Of a stretch of 64,000 nt of DNA, positions 1-8,079 are shown one piece after another. Where the stretch lies: positions 248,001-312,000 of the forward strand of contig NZ_FNBZ01000005.1 of assembly GCF_900102525.1 (NCBI RefSeq), in the 5' to 3' direction. The stretch is from Allobosea robiniae (GTDB lineage: Bacteria > Pseudomonadota > Alphaproteobacteria > Rhizobiales > Beijerinckiaceae). The translations under genes and the position numbers were made by a program. The notes under the pieces were generated by a model. The model did no database searches and was not told the DNA's origin. It worked only from the letters and a program-made list of their open reading frames with translations. The first letter of the stretch is position 1. Each line of letters begins with the position of its first letter.

Positions 1-590
1 ACGAGCCCACCGCCCCGCGCCGGCTCAGGGCCGCGCAGCAGGAAGGCGTCGATATCCTGATGGCTGATCCGGCCGGCGGGGCCGGTGCCCTGGACCTGGC
101 GCAGATCGACCCCGGCCTCGCGCGCCTTCAGGCGCACGGCCGGCGAGGCCAGCGGCTTCTCGCCCGGCGCGCGGCGCTGGGCGGGGGCTGTGCTGGCGCG
201 CGCGTGCTTGGGGGCTGGCTGGGGCGGTGCGGCCGGCTTGGCGGGGGCCGCCGGTGCGGCAGGCTTTTCGGCCTTGGCCGGCGCGGCGACAGGAGCCGGC
301 TTTTCAGCAGGCGCTTCCTCAGCGGGCTCCTCGGTCGCGGCACCGTCGCCTGCAACCTTCAGCTTCACGATGGCCGAGCCGATCGCGACGGTGTCGCCGA
401 CCTCGGCGCCGACCCAGGTAACCTCGCCCTCGACCGGCGAGGGAATCTCGACCGTCGCCTTGTCGGTCATCACGGCGGCGAGCAGGTCGTCCTCGCGAAC
501 GATGTCGCCGACCTTGACGTGCCACTCGACGAGCTCGGCTTCCGCGATGCCCTCGCCGACATCCGGCAGCTTGATGATGCGCTCGGCCAT
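1..590 (-). CDS. bkdB: Branched-chain 2-oxoacid dehydrogenase E2 (dihydrolipoamide acyltransferase), partial
   Basis: This is the acyltransferase core of the branched-chain 2-oxoacid dehydrogenase complex, which moves the acyl group from E1 to CoA through a swinging lipoyl arm in the cytoplasm. Only the first 196 or so codons are present; the C-terminal catalytic domain lies beyond the window edge. An N-terminal lipoyl domain is visible, with the lipoylated lysine in [12 protein letters not shown] near residue 43. It is followed by a long Ala/Pro/Lys-rich linker and a peripheral-subunit-binding domain ([13 protein letters not shown]). The start codon overlaps the E1 beta stop (ATGA), so the genes are translationally coupled. 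A pyruvate or 2-oxoglutarate E2 was considered, but the preceding E1 alpha/beta pair is of the branched-chain type. Confidence 0.88.
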   Translation of the reverse strand, partial: MAERIIKLPDVGEGIAEAELVEWHVKVGDIVREDDLLAAVMTDKATVEIPSPVEGEVTWVGAEVGDTVAIGSAIVKLKVAGDGAATEEPAEEAPAEKPAPVAAPAKAEKPAAPAAPAKPAAPPQPAPKHARASTAPAQRRAPGEKPLASPAVRLKAREAGVDLRQVQGTGPAGRISHQDIDAFLLRGPEPARGGGL

Positions 591-1606
591 CAGCGTGCCT
601 CCATGATGTCGCGCAGCGCCTGTCCGAGGCGGGCGGGGCCGGGGAAATAGTCCCATTCCTGCGCATGCGGATAGGGCGTGTCCCAACCGGTGACGCGCAT
701 CACCGGCGCTTCCAGATGGTAGAAGCAGTGTTCCTGCACCAGCGCCGCAAGCTCGCCGCCGAAGCCGGAGGTCAGCGTCGCCTCGTGCAGCACGATGCAG
801 CGGCCGGTCTTCTGGACCGAAGCCAGGATCGCCTCCAGATCGAGCGGAACCAGCGTGCGCAGGTCGATGACCTCGGCGTCGATGCCGGTATCCTCGGCGG
901 CGGCGAGCGCGACATGGACCATGGTGCCATAGGCGAGGATGGTGACGGCCGAGCCCTCGCGCCGCGTCACCGCCTTGCCGAGCGGCACGGTGTAATGGCC
1001 CTCCGGCACCTCGGCGAGTTCATGCTTCGACCAGGCCGTGACCGGGCGATCGTGATGGCCGTCGAAGGGGCCGTTATAGAGCCGCTTCGGCTCCAGGAAG
1101 ATCACCGGGTCGGGGTCCTCGATCGCGGCGATCAGCAAGCCCTTGGCGTCGTAGGGGTTGGACGGGACGATCGTCTTCAGGCCGGAGACATGGGTGAACA
1201 GCGCTTCCGGGCTCTGACTGTGGGTCTGACCGCCGAAGATGCCACCGCCGGTCGGCATGCGGATCACCAGCGGGCAGGTGAAATCGCCGGCCGAGCGGTA
1301 GCGCAGCCGGGCCGCTTCCGAGACGATCTGGTCATAGGCCGGGTACATGTAGTCGGCGAACTGGATCTCGATGCAGGGCTTGAGGCCATAGGAGGCCATA
1401 CCGATCGCGGTGCCGACGATGCCGGCCTCGCTGATCGGCGCGTCGAAGCAGCGGGAGACCCCGTATTTCTGCTGCAGCCCGTGGGTGCAGCGGAAGACGC
1501 CGCCGAAGAAGCCGACATCCTCGCCGAAGACCACGACATCGTCGTCGCGGCCCATGGAGACGTCCATGGCGGAGCGGATCGCCTCGATCATCGTCATGCG
1601 TGCCAT
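590..1606 (-). CDS. bkdA2: Branched-chain 2-oxoacid dehydrogenase E1 beta subunit
   Basis: This is the beta chain of the thiamine-diphosphate-dependent E1 component, which decarboxylates 2-oxoacids from Val, Leu and Ile. The protein has 338 residues, the usual length for the family. It begins [15 protein letters not shown] and carries the conserved [15 protein letters not shown] segment, the [15 protein letters not shown] segment and the C-terminal GWDTPYPH segment typical of BCKD E1 beta. Longer readings from upstream ATGs would run into the E1 alpha reading frame. The start chosen here sits 5 bases after the E1 alpha stop. Its stop overlaps the E2 start, so E1 alpha, E1 beta and E2 form one operon. 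Confidence 0.92.
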   Translation of the reverse strand: MARMTMIEAIRSAMDVSMGRDDDVVVFGEDVGFFGGVFRCTHGLQQKYGVSRCFDAPISEAGIVGTAIGMASYGLKPCIEIQFADYMYPAYDQIVSEAARLRYRSAGDFTCPLVIRMPTGGGIFGGQTHSQSPEALFTHVSGLKTIVPSNPYDAKGLLIAAIEDPDPVIFLEPKRLYNGPFDGHHDRPVTAWSKHELAEVPEGHYTVPLGKAVTRREGSAVTILAYGTMVHVALAAAEDTGIDAEVIDLRTLVPLDLEAILASVQKTGRCIVLHEATLTSGFGGELAALVQEHCFYHLEAPVMRVTGWDTPYPHAQEWDYFPGPARLGQALRDIMEAR

Positions 1607-1610
1607 CGCG

Positions 1611-2996
<1,386 letters not shown>

Positions 2997-3021
2997 CTAG
3001 CGGGGACGGTTCGGAGGTTCA

Positions 3022-3038
3022 TTCCGAATTTGCCGGAA
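3022..3038. promoter_or_regulatory. Inverted repeat TTCCG-N7-CGGAA in the bkd / Lrp-regulator intergenic region
   Basis: Five-base perfect arms flank a 7-base spacer between divergent bkdA1 and the Lrp/AsnC-type regulator. Lrp-family proteins bind degenerate palindromes of about 15 bp, often in sets, so this is a plausible operator. The function is inferred from position and symmetry only. Confidence 0.35.
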
Positions 3039-3077
3039 ACGGCGAAATCGGGCAGAAGAAACACCTGCCATTCACCC

Positions 3078-3090
3078 CATTCTCAGAATG
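3078..3090. promoter_or_regulatory. 13-bp palindrome CATTCTCAGAATG just upstream of the Lrp-type regulator
   Basis: A perfect 6+1+6 palindrome ends 8 bases before the regulator ATG, so a bound protein would hinder initiation. Autoregulation by the Lrp-type protein is an inference. The site also overlaps where a ribosome-binding site would be, and no good Shine-Dalgarno sequence is visible. Confidence 0.35.
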
Positions 3091-3098
3091 ATCGTCCG

Positions 3099-3596
3099 AT
3101 GAACAAAAAGAGCCAGAATGGTCCTGCTCTCGATCTGATCGATCGCAAGATTCTCGCTGCGTTGCGGGACGACGGGCGGCTCACGACGCAGGCGCTGGCC
3201 GAGAAGGTGGGACTCTCGCCCTCCCCCTGCTGGACGCGGGTGAAACGGCTGGAGGAGTCCGGCGCGATCGAGAAATACGTCGCGCTGCTCGACCACAAGG
3301 CGCTCGGCTACAACAATATCGTCTTCGTCGAGATCACGCTCGACAAGCATGATGACAAGGTGCTCGACCAGTGCGGCGAGGCCCTGAGCCGGGCGCCGGA
3401 GGTGGTCGAGGCGCATCTGGTGACCGGCGAGTACGATTATCTCGCCAAGGTCGTGGTCAGCGGCACCGACCATTACGAGCGCTTCCTGCGCGGAACGATC
3501 TACCGCATTCCGGGTGTCCGGCAGACGCGGACGACGTTTGGCTTGAGGGCGCTGAAGCGGACGTTGTCGGTCGATCCGCTGAAGGTGGTCGGTTAA
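3099..3596 (+). CDS. bkdR: Lrp/AsnC family transcriptional regulator, probable bkd regulator
   Basis: A 165-residue protein with an N-terminal winged helix-turn-helix (LDLIDRKILAALRDDGR followed by LAEKVGLSPSPCWTRVKRLEESG) and a C-terminal RAM/AsnC ligand-binding domain (VVEAHLVTGEYDYLAKVVV). This is the normal size for Lrp. Divergent placement next to the branched-chain dehydrogenase genes matches BkdR of Pseudomonas, which activates bkd in response to branched-chain amino acids. I infer the same role here from context. The start was taken at MNKKSQNG because the reading frame upstream overlaps the intergenic palindromes and does not look like Lrp sequence. Confidence 0.85.
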   Translation: MNKKSQNGPALDLIDRKILAALRDDGRLTTQALAEKVGLSPSPCWTRVKRLEESGAIEKYVALLDHKALGYNNIVFVEITLDKHDDKVLDQCGEALSRAPEVVEAHLVTGEYDYLAKVVVSGTDHYERFLRGTIYRIPGVRQTRTTFGLRALKRTLSVDPLKVVG

Positions 3597-3598
3597 AT

Positions 3599-3635
3599 GG
3601 CCGTCATGCTCGGGCTTGACCCGAGAATGACGGCC
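3599..3635. repeat. Short palindromic dispersed repeat (GGCCGTCAT...ATGACGGCC)
   Basis: An almost perfect inverted repeat built from CGTCAT, CTCGGG and their complements begins 3 bases after the regulator stop. The same GTCAT / CCCGGG-type half-units recur near 21448, 38690 and 44478, always between genes. The element probably doubles as a bidirectional terminator between the regulator and the convergent oxidoreductase. Confidence 0.7.
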
Positions 3636-3647
3636 TTCGGGAATGCT

Positions 3648-4685
3648 TCAGGCCAACATCTCCCGCACCAGCGGCACGACCTTCTCGCCGTAGAGCCGGA
3701 TGCACGCCATCGCCTTCTCGTGCGCCAGCGGGCCGGCGCTGTATTTCAGCTGGAAGCGAGCGATGCCCAGCCCCTTCGCCGTCGCGGCGATCTTGCGGGC
3801 CACCGTCTCGGGCGAGCCGAGATAGAGCGACCCGCGCGCGACCTCCTGCTCGAACTCGTCACGGCCCATCGGCGGCCAGCCGCGCTCGGCGCCGATGCGG
3901 TCACGCATCTGCTTGTAGGCCGGGAAGAACTCCTCCTTCGCCTGCTCGTCGGTCGCCGCGATGTAGCCCGGCGAATGCACGCCGACGGGCTTGGCCGGCT
4001 TGCCGATCTGGCCATAGGCACGGTGGTACAAATCCACGAAAGGCTTGAAGCGCAGCGGATCACCACCGATGATGGCGAGCATCAAGGGCAGGTCGTAGCG
4101 TACCGCGCGGACCACCGATTCCGGGCTGCCGCCGACGCCGATCCAGGTCTTGAGCGGGCCGTTCTCCACCGGCGGATAGACGAGCTGGTCCTTCAGCGGC
4201 GAGCGGATCGAGCCTTGCCAAGTCAGCGGCTCCTGCGGCAGCAGGCCGGCGAAGAGATCCAGCTTCTCCTCGAACAGCTTCTCATAATCACGCAGGTCCA
4301 GCCCGAAAAGCGGAAAGGACTCGGTGAAGGAGCCGCGACCCAGGATGACCTCGGCGCGGCCGTTCGAGAGCGCATCGACCGTCGCGAAACGCTGGAAGAC
4401 GCGGATCGGATCGTCCGAGCTCAGCACGGTGACGGCCGAGCCGAGCTTGATCCGGCTGGTGCGTGTGGCCATGCCGGCCAGCACCGTCTCCGGCGCGGAG
4501 ACCGCGAAATCGGCGCGGTGATGCTCGCCGACGCCAATGAAGTCGATACCGATCTCGTCGGCCAGGACGGCTTCGTCGACCAGATTGCGGATCACCTGCG
4601 CATGCGGCAGCGGCTTGCCGTCCGCCCCGTTGGTGACGTCGCCGAAGGTGTCGAGCCCGAATTCCAGTTCCTGTGCCATGATCAT
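3648..4685 (-). CDS. LLM-class (luciferase-like) flavin-dependent oxidoreductase
   Basis: A 345-residue flavin monooxygenase-like TIM-barrel protein that would use F420 or FMN on an unknown substrate. Hallmarks include ELEFGLDTFGDVT at the start, the IDFIGVGEHHRADF segment (the conserved His pair near the flavin site) and VILGRGSFTESFPLFG. The sequence resembles the subgroup of proteobacterial LLM oxidoreductases known mostly from structural genomics. The frame stays open upstream to 4826 but that extension is Arg/Pro-rich and shadow-like, so the start was set at MIMAQELE (4685), with MAQELE (4679) as alternative. The gene is divergent from the LysR-type regulator. Substrate and pathway are unknown. 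Confidence 0.82.
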   Translation of the reverse strand: MIMAQELEFGLDTFGDVTNGADGKPLPHAQVIRNLVDEAVLADEIGIDFIGVGEHHRADFAVSAPETVLAGMATRTSRIKLGSAVTVLSSDDPIRVFQRFATVDALSNGRAEVILGRGSFTESFPLFGLDLRDYEKLFEEKLDLFAGLLPQEPLTWQGSIRSPLKDQLVYPPVENGPLKTWIGVGGSPESVVRAVRYDLPLMLAIIGGDPLRFKPFVDLYHRAYGQIGKPAKPVGVHSPGYIAATDEQAKEEFFPAYKQMRDRIGAERGWPPMGRDEFEQEVARGSLYLGSPETVARKIAATAKGLGIARFQLKYSAGPLAHEKAMACIRLYGEKVVPLVREMLA

Positions 4686-4797
4686 CCCGAGGCTGCGGCG
4701 CAGCCCTTTGCCTGCCGGCCATCCCGGCTTCCGGGAGTTAGGGTCGGGATTGCCGCAGCGCAATTCTCCAGGCGTTGCCCCGGCAGCAACAGGCTGT

Positions 4798-4811
4798 TTG
4801 CACGAATGCAA
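4798..4811. promoter_or_regulatory. Palindrome TTGCACGAATGCAA between the divergent oxidoreductase and LysR gene
   Basis: Five-base perfect arms flank CGAA. A further TTGCAA half-site follows about 20 bases later. The position between divergent promoters suggests an operator, but it does not match the ATAG-N7-CTAT type seen before fdsG. Function is inferred. Confidence 0.3.
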
Positions 4812-4888
4812 CCGCCTCGCTTGCAACGGCAGCGAACTCTGCCGATGCTCGGATGCGCGGCGACCTCCGCCGCCTCCGAGCCGACGCC

Positions 4889-5803
4889 ATGATCATTCGC
4901 CAGCTGGTCTATCTCGACGCGCTCGCCCGCGAGAAGCATTTTCGCCGCGCGGCCGAGGCCTGCCATGTCTCGCAGCCGACGCTCTCGGCCGCGATCGTGC
5001 AGCTCGAGGAGGAGCTCGGCGTGCTGATCGTCGAGCGTGGGCGGCGCTTCCAGGGCTTCACCAAGGAGGGTGAGGTCGTGCTCGCCCATGCCAGGCGCAT
5101 CCTGGCCGAGGCCGAGGTGATGAAGGATTCGATCGCCGAACTCCGCGAGGGCGTCTCCGGCCGGATCCGGCTCGGCGCGATCCCGACCGCCTTGCCGATG
5201 ATCGCCCATATCACCGCGCCCTTCTCGGAGCGCTATCCGGCGGTATCGCTGACCGTGCTGTCGCTGACCTCGCAGGAGATCCAGCAGGGCATCGACGATT
5301 TCGAACTCGATGTCGGCCTGACCTATCTCGACAACGAGCCGCTCGACCGGGTGATCTCCAAGCCGATCTATCAGGAATCCTACGTGCTGCTGACGCGTGA
5401 GGATGGGCCCTTTGGCGCGCGCGATACCATCACCTGGGCCGAAGCGGCCGAGCAGAAGCTCTGCCTGCTCACCGGCGACATGCAGAACCGGCGCATCATC
5501 GACGGCATCTTCCGCTCGGTCGGCACCGCGCCGCGGCCGATGATCGAGACCAACTCGATCTTCAACCTGTGTTCCCATGCCGGCATCCAGGGCGTCGCCA
5601 GCATCGTCTCGCTGCAATTGCTGGAATTCTTCGGCGTGCCTCTCGGCACGAGGGCACTGTCGCTGGTCGAGCCGGAGGCGCAGCGCACGATCGGGCTGAT
5701 CGTGGCGGACCGTCAGCCGGTGGCGCCGCTTGCCCGCAACCTGCTGATGATGACGAAGCCCGTGACCGATGCCGGGCTGCCGCGGCGGCCCATCGTACGA
5801 TAG
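4889..5803 (+). CDS. fdsR: LysR family regulator of the formate dehydrogenase operon
   Basis: A 304-residue LysR-type regulator. The N-terminal winged HTH (LVYLDALAREKHFRRAAEACHVSQPTLS) is followed by an effector-binding domain similar to OxyR/CbbR-like members (GRIRLGAIPTALPMIA). In Cupriavidus necator the LysR protein FdsR is encoded next to fdsGBACD and controls it; the same order here supports that role. The start at MIIRQLVYLDA is the standard LysR beginning; an in-frame extension to 4775 is not LysR-like. Its stop codon lies inside a perfect ATAG-N7-CTAT palindrome, so it probably acts on a site at the end of its own gene. Residues for redox sensing could not be judged. Confidence 0.85.
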   Translation: MIIRQLVYLDALAREKHFRRAAEACHVSQPTLSAAIVQLEEELGVLIVERGRRFQGFTKEGEVVLAHARRILAEAEVMKDSIAELREGVSGRIRLGAIPTALPMIAHITAPFSERYPAVSLTVLSLTSQEIQQGIDDFELDVGLTYLDNEPLDRVISKPIYQESYVLLTREDGPFGARDTITWAEAAEQKLCLLTGDMQNRRIIDGIFRSVGTAPRPMIETNSIFNLCSHAGIQGVASIVSLQLLEFFGVPLGTRALSLVEPEAQRTIGLIVADRQPVAPLARNLLMMTKPVTDAGLPRRPIVR

Positions 5804-5817
5804 ACTTCGCCTATCGT
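5797..5817. promoter_or_regulatory. LysR-type operator 1, ATAG-N7-CTAT with 7-bp arms
   Basis: A perfect inverted repeat of ACGATAG and CTATCGT around ACTTCGC. It overlaps the stop codon of the LysR gene. ATAG-N7-CTAT is the half-element of OxyR-type operators, fitting a LysR regulator of that clade. Confidence 0.6.
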
Positions 5818-5922
5818 CGTAGAAGCACCGCAGCATTGTGCAGCGCAAAACCGGCGCTTGGTGCAATTTTCGAGGCGCCGCAAGCCATCCCTTGAGGAAA
5901 GGCAGCTTCATATCGCACCGAT

Positions 5923-5941
5923 TGATAGCCATAAACTATCA
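5923..5941. promoter_or_regulatory. LysR-type operator 2 upstream of fdsG, TGATAG-N7-CTATCA
   Basis: A perfect inverted repeat with the same ATAG-N7-CTAT core as the site at 5797, located 90 bases before the fdsG start and about 125 bases downstream of the first site. An AT-rich stretch follows that could carry the promoter. Confidence 0.65.
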
Positions 5942-6030
5942 TACGGTTGAAAGAAACGATTTGAAATCATTCCAGTTTCAACCACCCTCCCCTTAACGAG
6001 CGCCCGGCGAACCGGGCCTATGGAGGAAAG

Positions 6031-6507
6031 ATGGCGGGTTATCCAGCCTGGGATCAGGACAGCGCACGCATGATCGTCGCGGGGCTGGCGCATCTGGAAG
6101 GCGCCACGCTGCCGATGCTGCATGCCCTTCAGGACGAGTTCGGCTATGTCGACCCGCAGGCCGTGCCGCTGATCGCGGAGGCCTTGAACCTGTCGCGCGC
6201 CGAGGTCCATGGCGCGATCTCGTTCTATCACGATTTCAAGACCGCCCCGCAGCCGGCCCGCATCGTCAAGCTCTGCCGGGCCGAGGCCTGCCAGGCTTTG
6301 GGCTGCGAGAGCGTCGTCGATGACCTCGCACGCACGCACGGCATCGCGGTCGACGATCACCATGCCGGCGACGCCATCGTCGAAACGGTGTATTGTCTTG
6401 GCAATTGCGCGCTCGGGCCTTCCGCCCTGGTCGATGGCGAACTGATCGGGCGCGTCGATGCCGCCCGCATCGCCGGGCTCTGCCAGCACGGAAGGGCGCA
6501 TTCATGA
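6031..6507 (+). CDS. fdsG: NAD-dependent formate dehydrogenase gamma subunit (NuoE-like)
   Basis: A 158-residue [2Fe-2S] thioredoxin-fold subunit of cytoplasmic NAD-dependent formate dehydrogenase, homologous to NuoE. It passes electrons between FdsA and the FdsB flavin site. The four cluster cysteines are visible in LCRAEACQALGC and VYCLGNCALGPS. The start has a GGAGG site 4 bases upstream. It is the first structural gene and its stop overlaps the fdsB start (ATGA). Confidence 0.93.
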   Translation: MAGYPAWDQDSARMIVAGLAHLEGATLPMLHALQDEFGYVDPQAVPLIAEALNLSRAEVHGAISFYHDFKTAPQPARIVKLCRAEACQALGCESVVDDLARTHGIAVDDHHAGDAIVETVYCLGNCALGPSALVDGELIGRVDAARIAGLCQHGRAHS

Positions 6508-8069
6508 GCGCCAACCCGGTTCGCATCTTCGTCCCCGTCGACGCCGCCGCCCTGTCGGTCGGCGCTGAAGCCGTGGCGCAGGCGATCGCCAGCGAAGCGA
6601 CGAAGCGTGGGCTTTCTGTCGAGATCGTCCGCAACGGCTCGCGCGGCATGCTCTGGCTGGAACCGCTGGTCGAGGTCGAGACAGCCGAGGGGCGGATCGC
6701 CTATGGGCCGGTCGCGGCCAAGGACGTGCCCTCGCTCTTCGATGCCGACTTCGCCTCGGGCGGCGCCCATCCCTTGCGCCTCGGCAAAACCGAGGAGCTC
6801 GATTGGATGAAGCGCCAACAGCGCCTCACCTTCGAGCGCGTCGGCGTCATCGATCCGCTCTCGATCGCCGATTACCGCGCCTATGGCGGCTTCAAGGGGC
6901 TGGAGAAAGCGCTCAGCCTGACCGGCGGCGAGATCGTCGACGCCGTGAAGGCTTCGGGCCTGCGCGGGCGCGGCGGCGCCGGCTTCCCGACCGGCATCAA
7001 ATGGAAGACCGTCCACGACGCCAGCGCGACACAGAAATACATCGTCTGCAATGCCGACGAGGGCGATAGCGGCACCTTCGCCGACCGCATGCTGTTCGAA
7101 GGCGACCCCTATCTGGTGATCGAGGGCATGACGATCGCCGCGATCGCCGTCGGCGCGACGCGCGGCTACATCTACCTGCGCTCGGAATATCCGCATGCCC
7201 ATCGTACCCTCCAGCGCGCGATCCTGAAGGCGGAAGCCGCCGGGCTGATCGGCGCCTCGGTGCTGGGCTCGCAGCACGCCTTCCATCTCGAAGTCCGACT
7301 CGGGGCCGGCGCCTATATCTGCGGCGAGGAGACCTCGCTGCTCGAAAGCCTCGAAGGCAAACGCGCCGTCGTCCGTGCCAAGCCGCCGCTGCCGGCGCTT
7401 CAGGGCCTGTTCGGCAAGCCCACCGTCGTCAACAACGTGCTCTCCTTCGCCGCCGTGCCGTGGATCATGGACCATGGCGCGCAGGCCTATGCGGATTGCG
7501 GCATGGGCCGCTCGCGCGGCACGCTGCCGATCCAGCTCGGCGGCAACGTCAGGCGCGGCGGGCTGGTCGAGCTCGCCTTCGGCATCAGCCTGCGCGAGAT
7601 CATCGAGGATATGGGCGGCGGCACGCTCTCGGGCCGGCCGATCCGGGCCGTGCAGGTCGGCGGGCCGCTCGGCGCCTATCTCACGGCCGGGCAGCTCGAC
7701 GTGCAGATGGATTACGAGGCGCTGGCCGCGATGCGCGCCATGCTCGGCCATGGCGGCATCGTCGTTTTCGACGACAGCGTCGACATGGCCCGGCAGGCGC
7801 GCTTCGCGATGGAGTTCTGCGCCAAGGAATCCTGCGGCAAGTGCACGCCCTGCCGCATCGGCGCGACGCGCGGCGTGGAGGTGATGGACCGCATCATCGC
7901 CGGCACCGAGGTGCCCGAGAACATCGCCGTGCTGCGCGATCTCTCGAAGCTGATGATCGACGCATCGCTCTGCGCCATGGGTGGCCTGACCCCCATGCCG
8001 GTGCTGAGCGCGCTCGACCATTTCCCCGAGGATTTCGACCGTCCTCCGCTGCCTCTGGCGGCCGAGTGA
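6504..8069 (+). CDS. fdsB: NAD-dependent formate dehydrogenase beta subunit (NuoF-like)
   Basis: A 521-residue NAD- and FMN-binding subunit that reduces NAD+ with electrons from formate. It has an N-terminal thioredoxin-like part fused to a NuoF-like domain. The motifs seen are the NAD/FMN glycine-rich loop GRGGAGFPTGIKWK, the FMN segment GAGAYICGEETSLLES and the [4Fe-4S] ligands ESCGKCTPCRIG with the later cysteine in ASLCAMGG. The start overlaps the fdsG stop; a longer in-frame reading to 6393 runs through fdsG and was rejected. It is followed 10 bases later by fdsA. Confidence 0.94.
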   Translation: MSANPVRIFVPVDAAALSVGAEAVAQAIASEATKRGLSVEIVRNGSRGMLWLEPLVEVETAEGRIAYGPVAAKDVPSLFDADFASGGAHPLRLGKTEELDWMKRQQRLTFERVGVIDPLSIADYRAYGGFKGLEKALSLTGGEIVDAVKASGLRGRGGAGFPTGIKWKTVHDASATQKYIVCNADEGDSGTFADRMLFEGDPYLVIEGMTIAAIAVGATRGYIYLRSEYPHAHRTLQRAILKAEAAGLIGASVLGSQHAFHLEVRLGAGAYICGEETSLLESLEGKRAVVRAKPPLPALQGLFGKPTVVNNVLSFAAVPWIMDHGAQAYADCGMGRSRGTLPIQLGGNVRRGGLVELAFGISLREIIEDMGGGTLSGRPIRAVQVGGPLGAYLTAGQLDVQMDYEALAAMRAMLGHGGIVVFDDSVDMARQARFAMEFCAKESCGKCTPCRIGATRGVEVMDRIIAGTEVPENIAVLRDLSKLMIDASLCAMGGLTPMPVLSALDHFPEDFDRPPLPLAAE

Positions 8070-8079
8070 GGAGGCTGAG

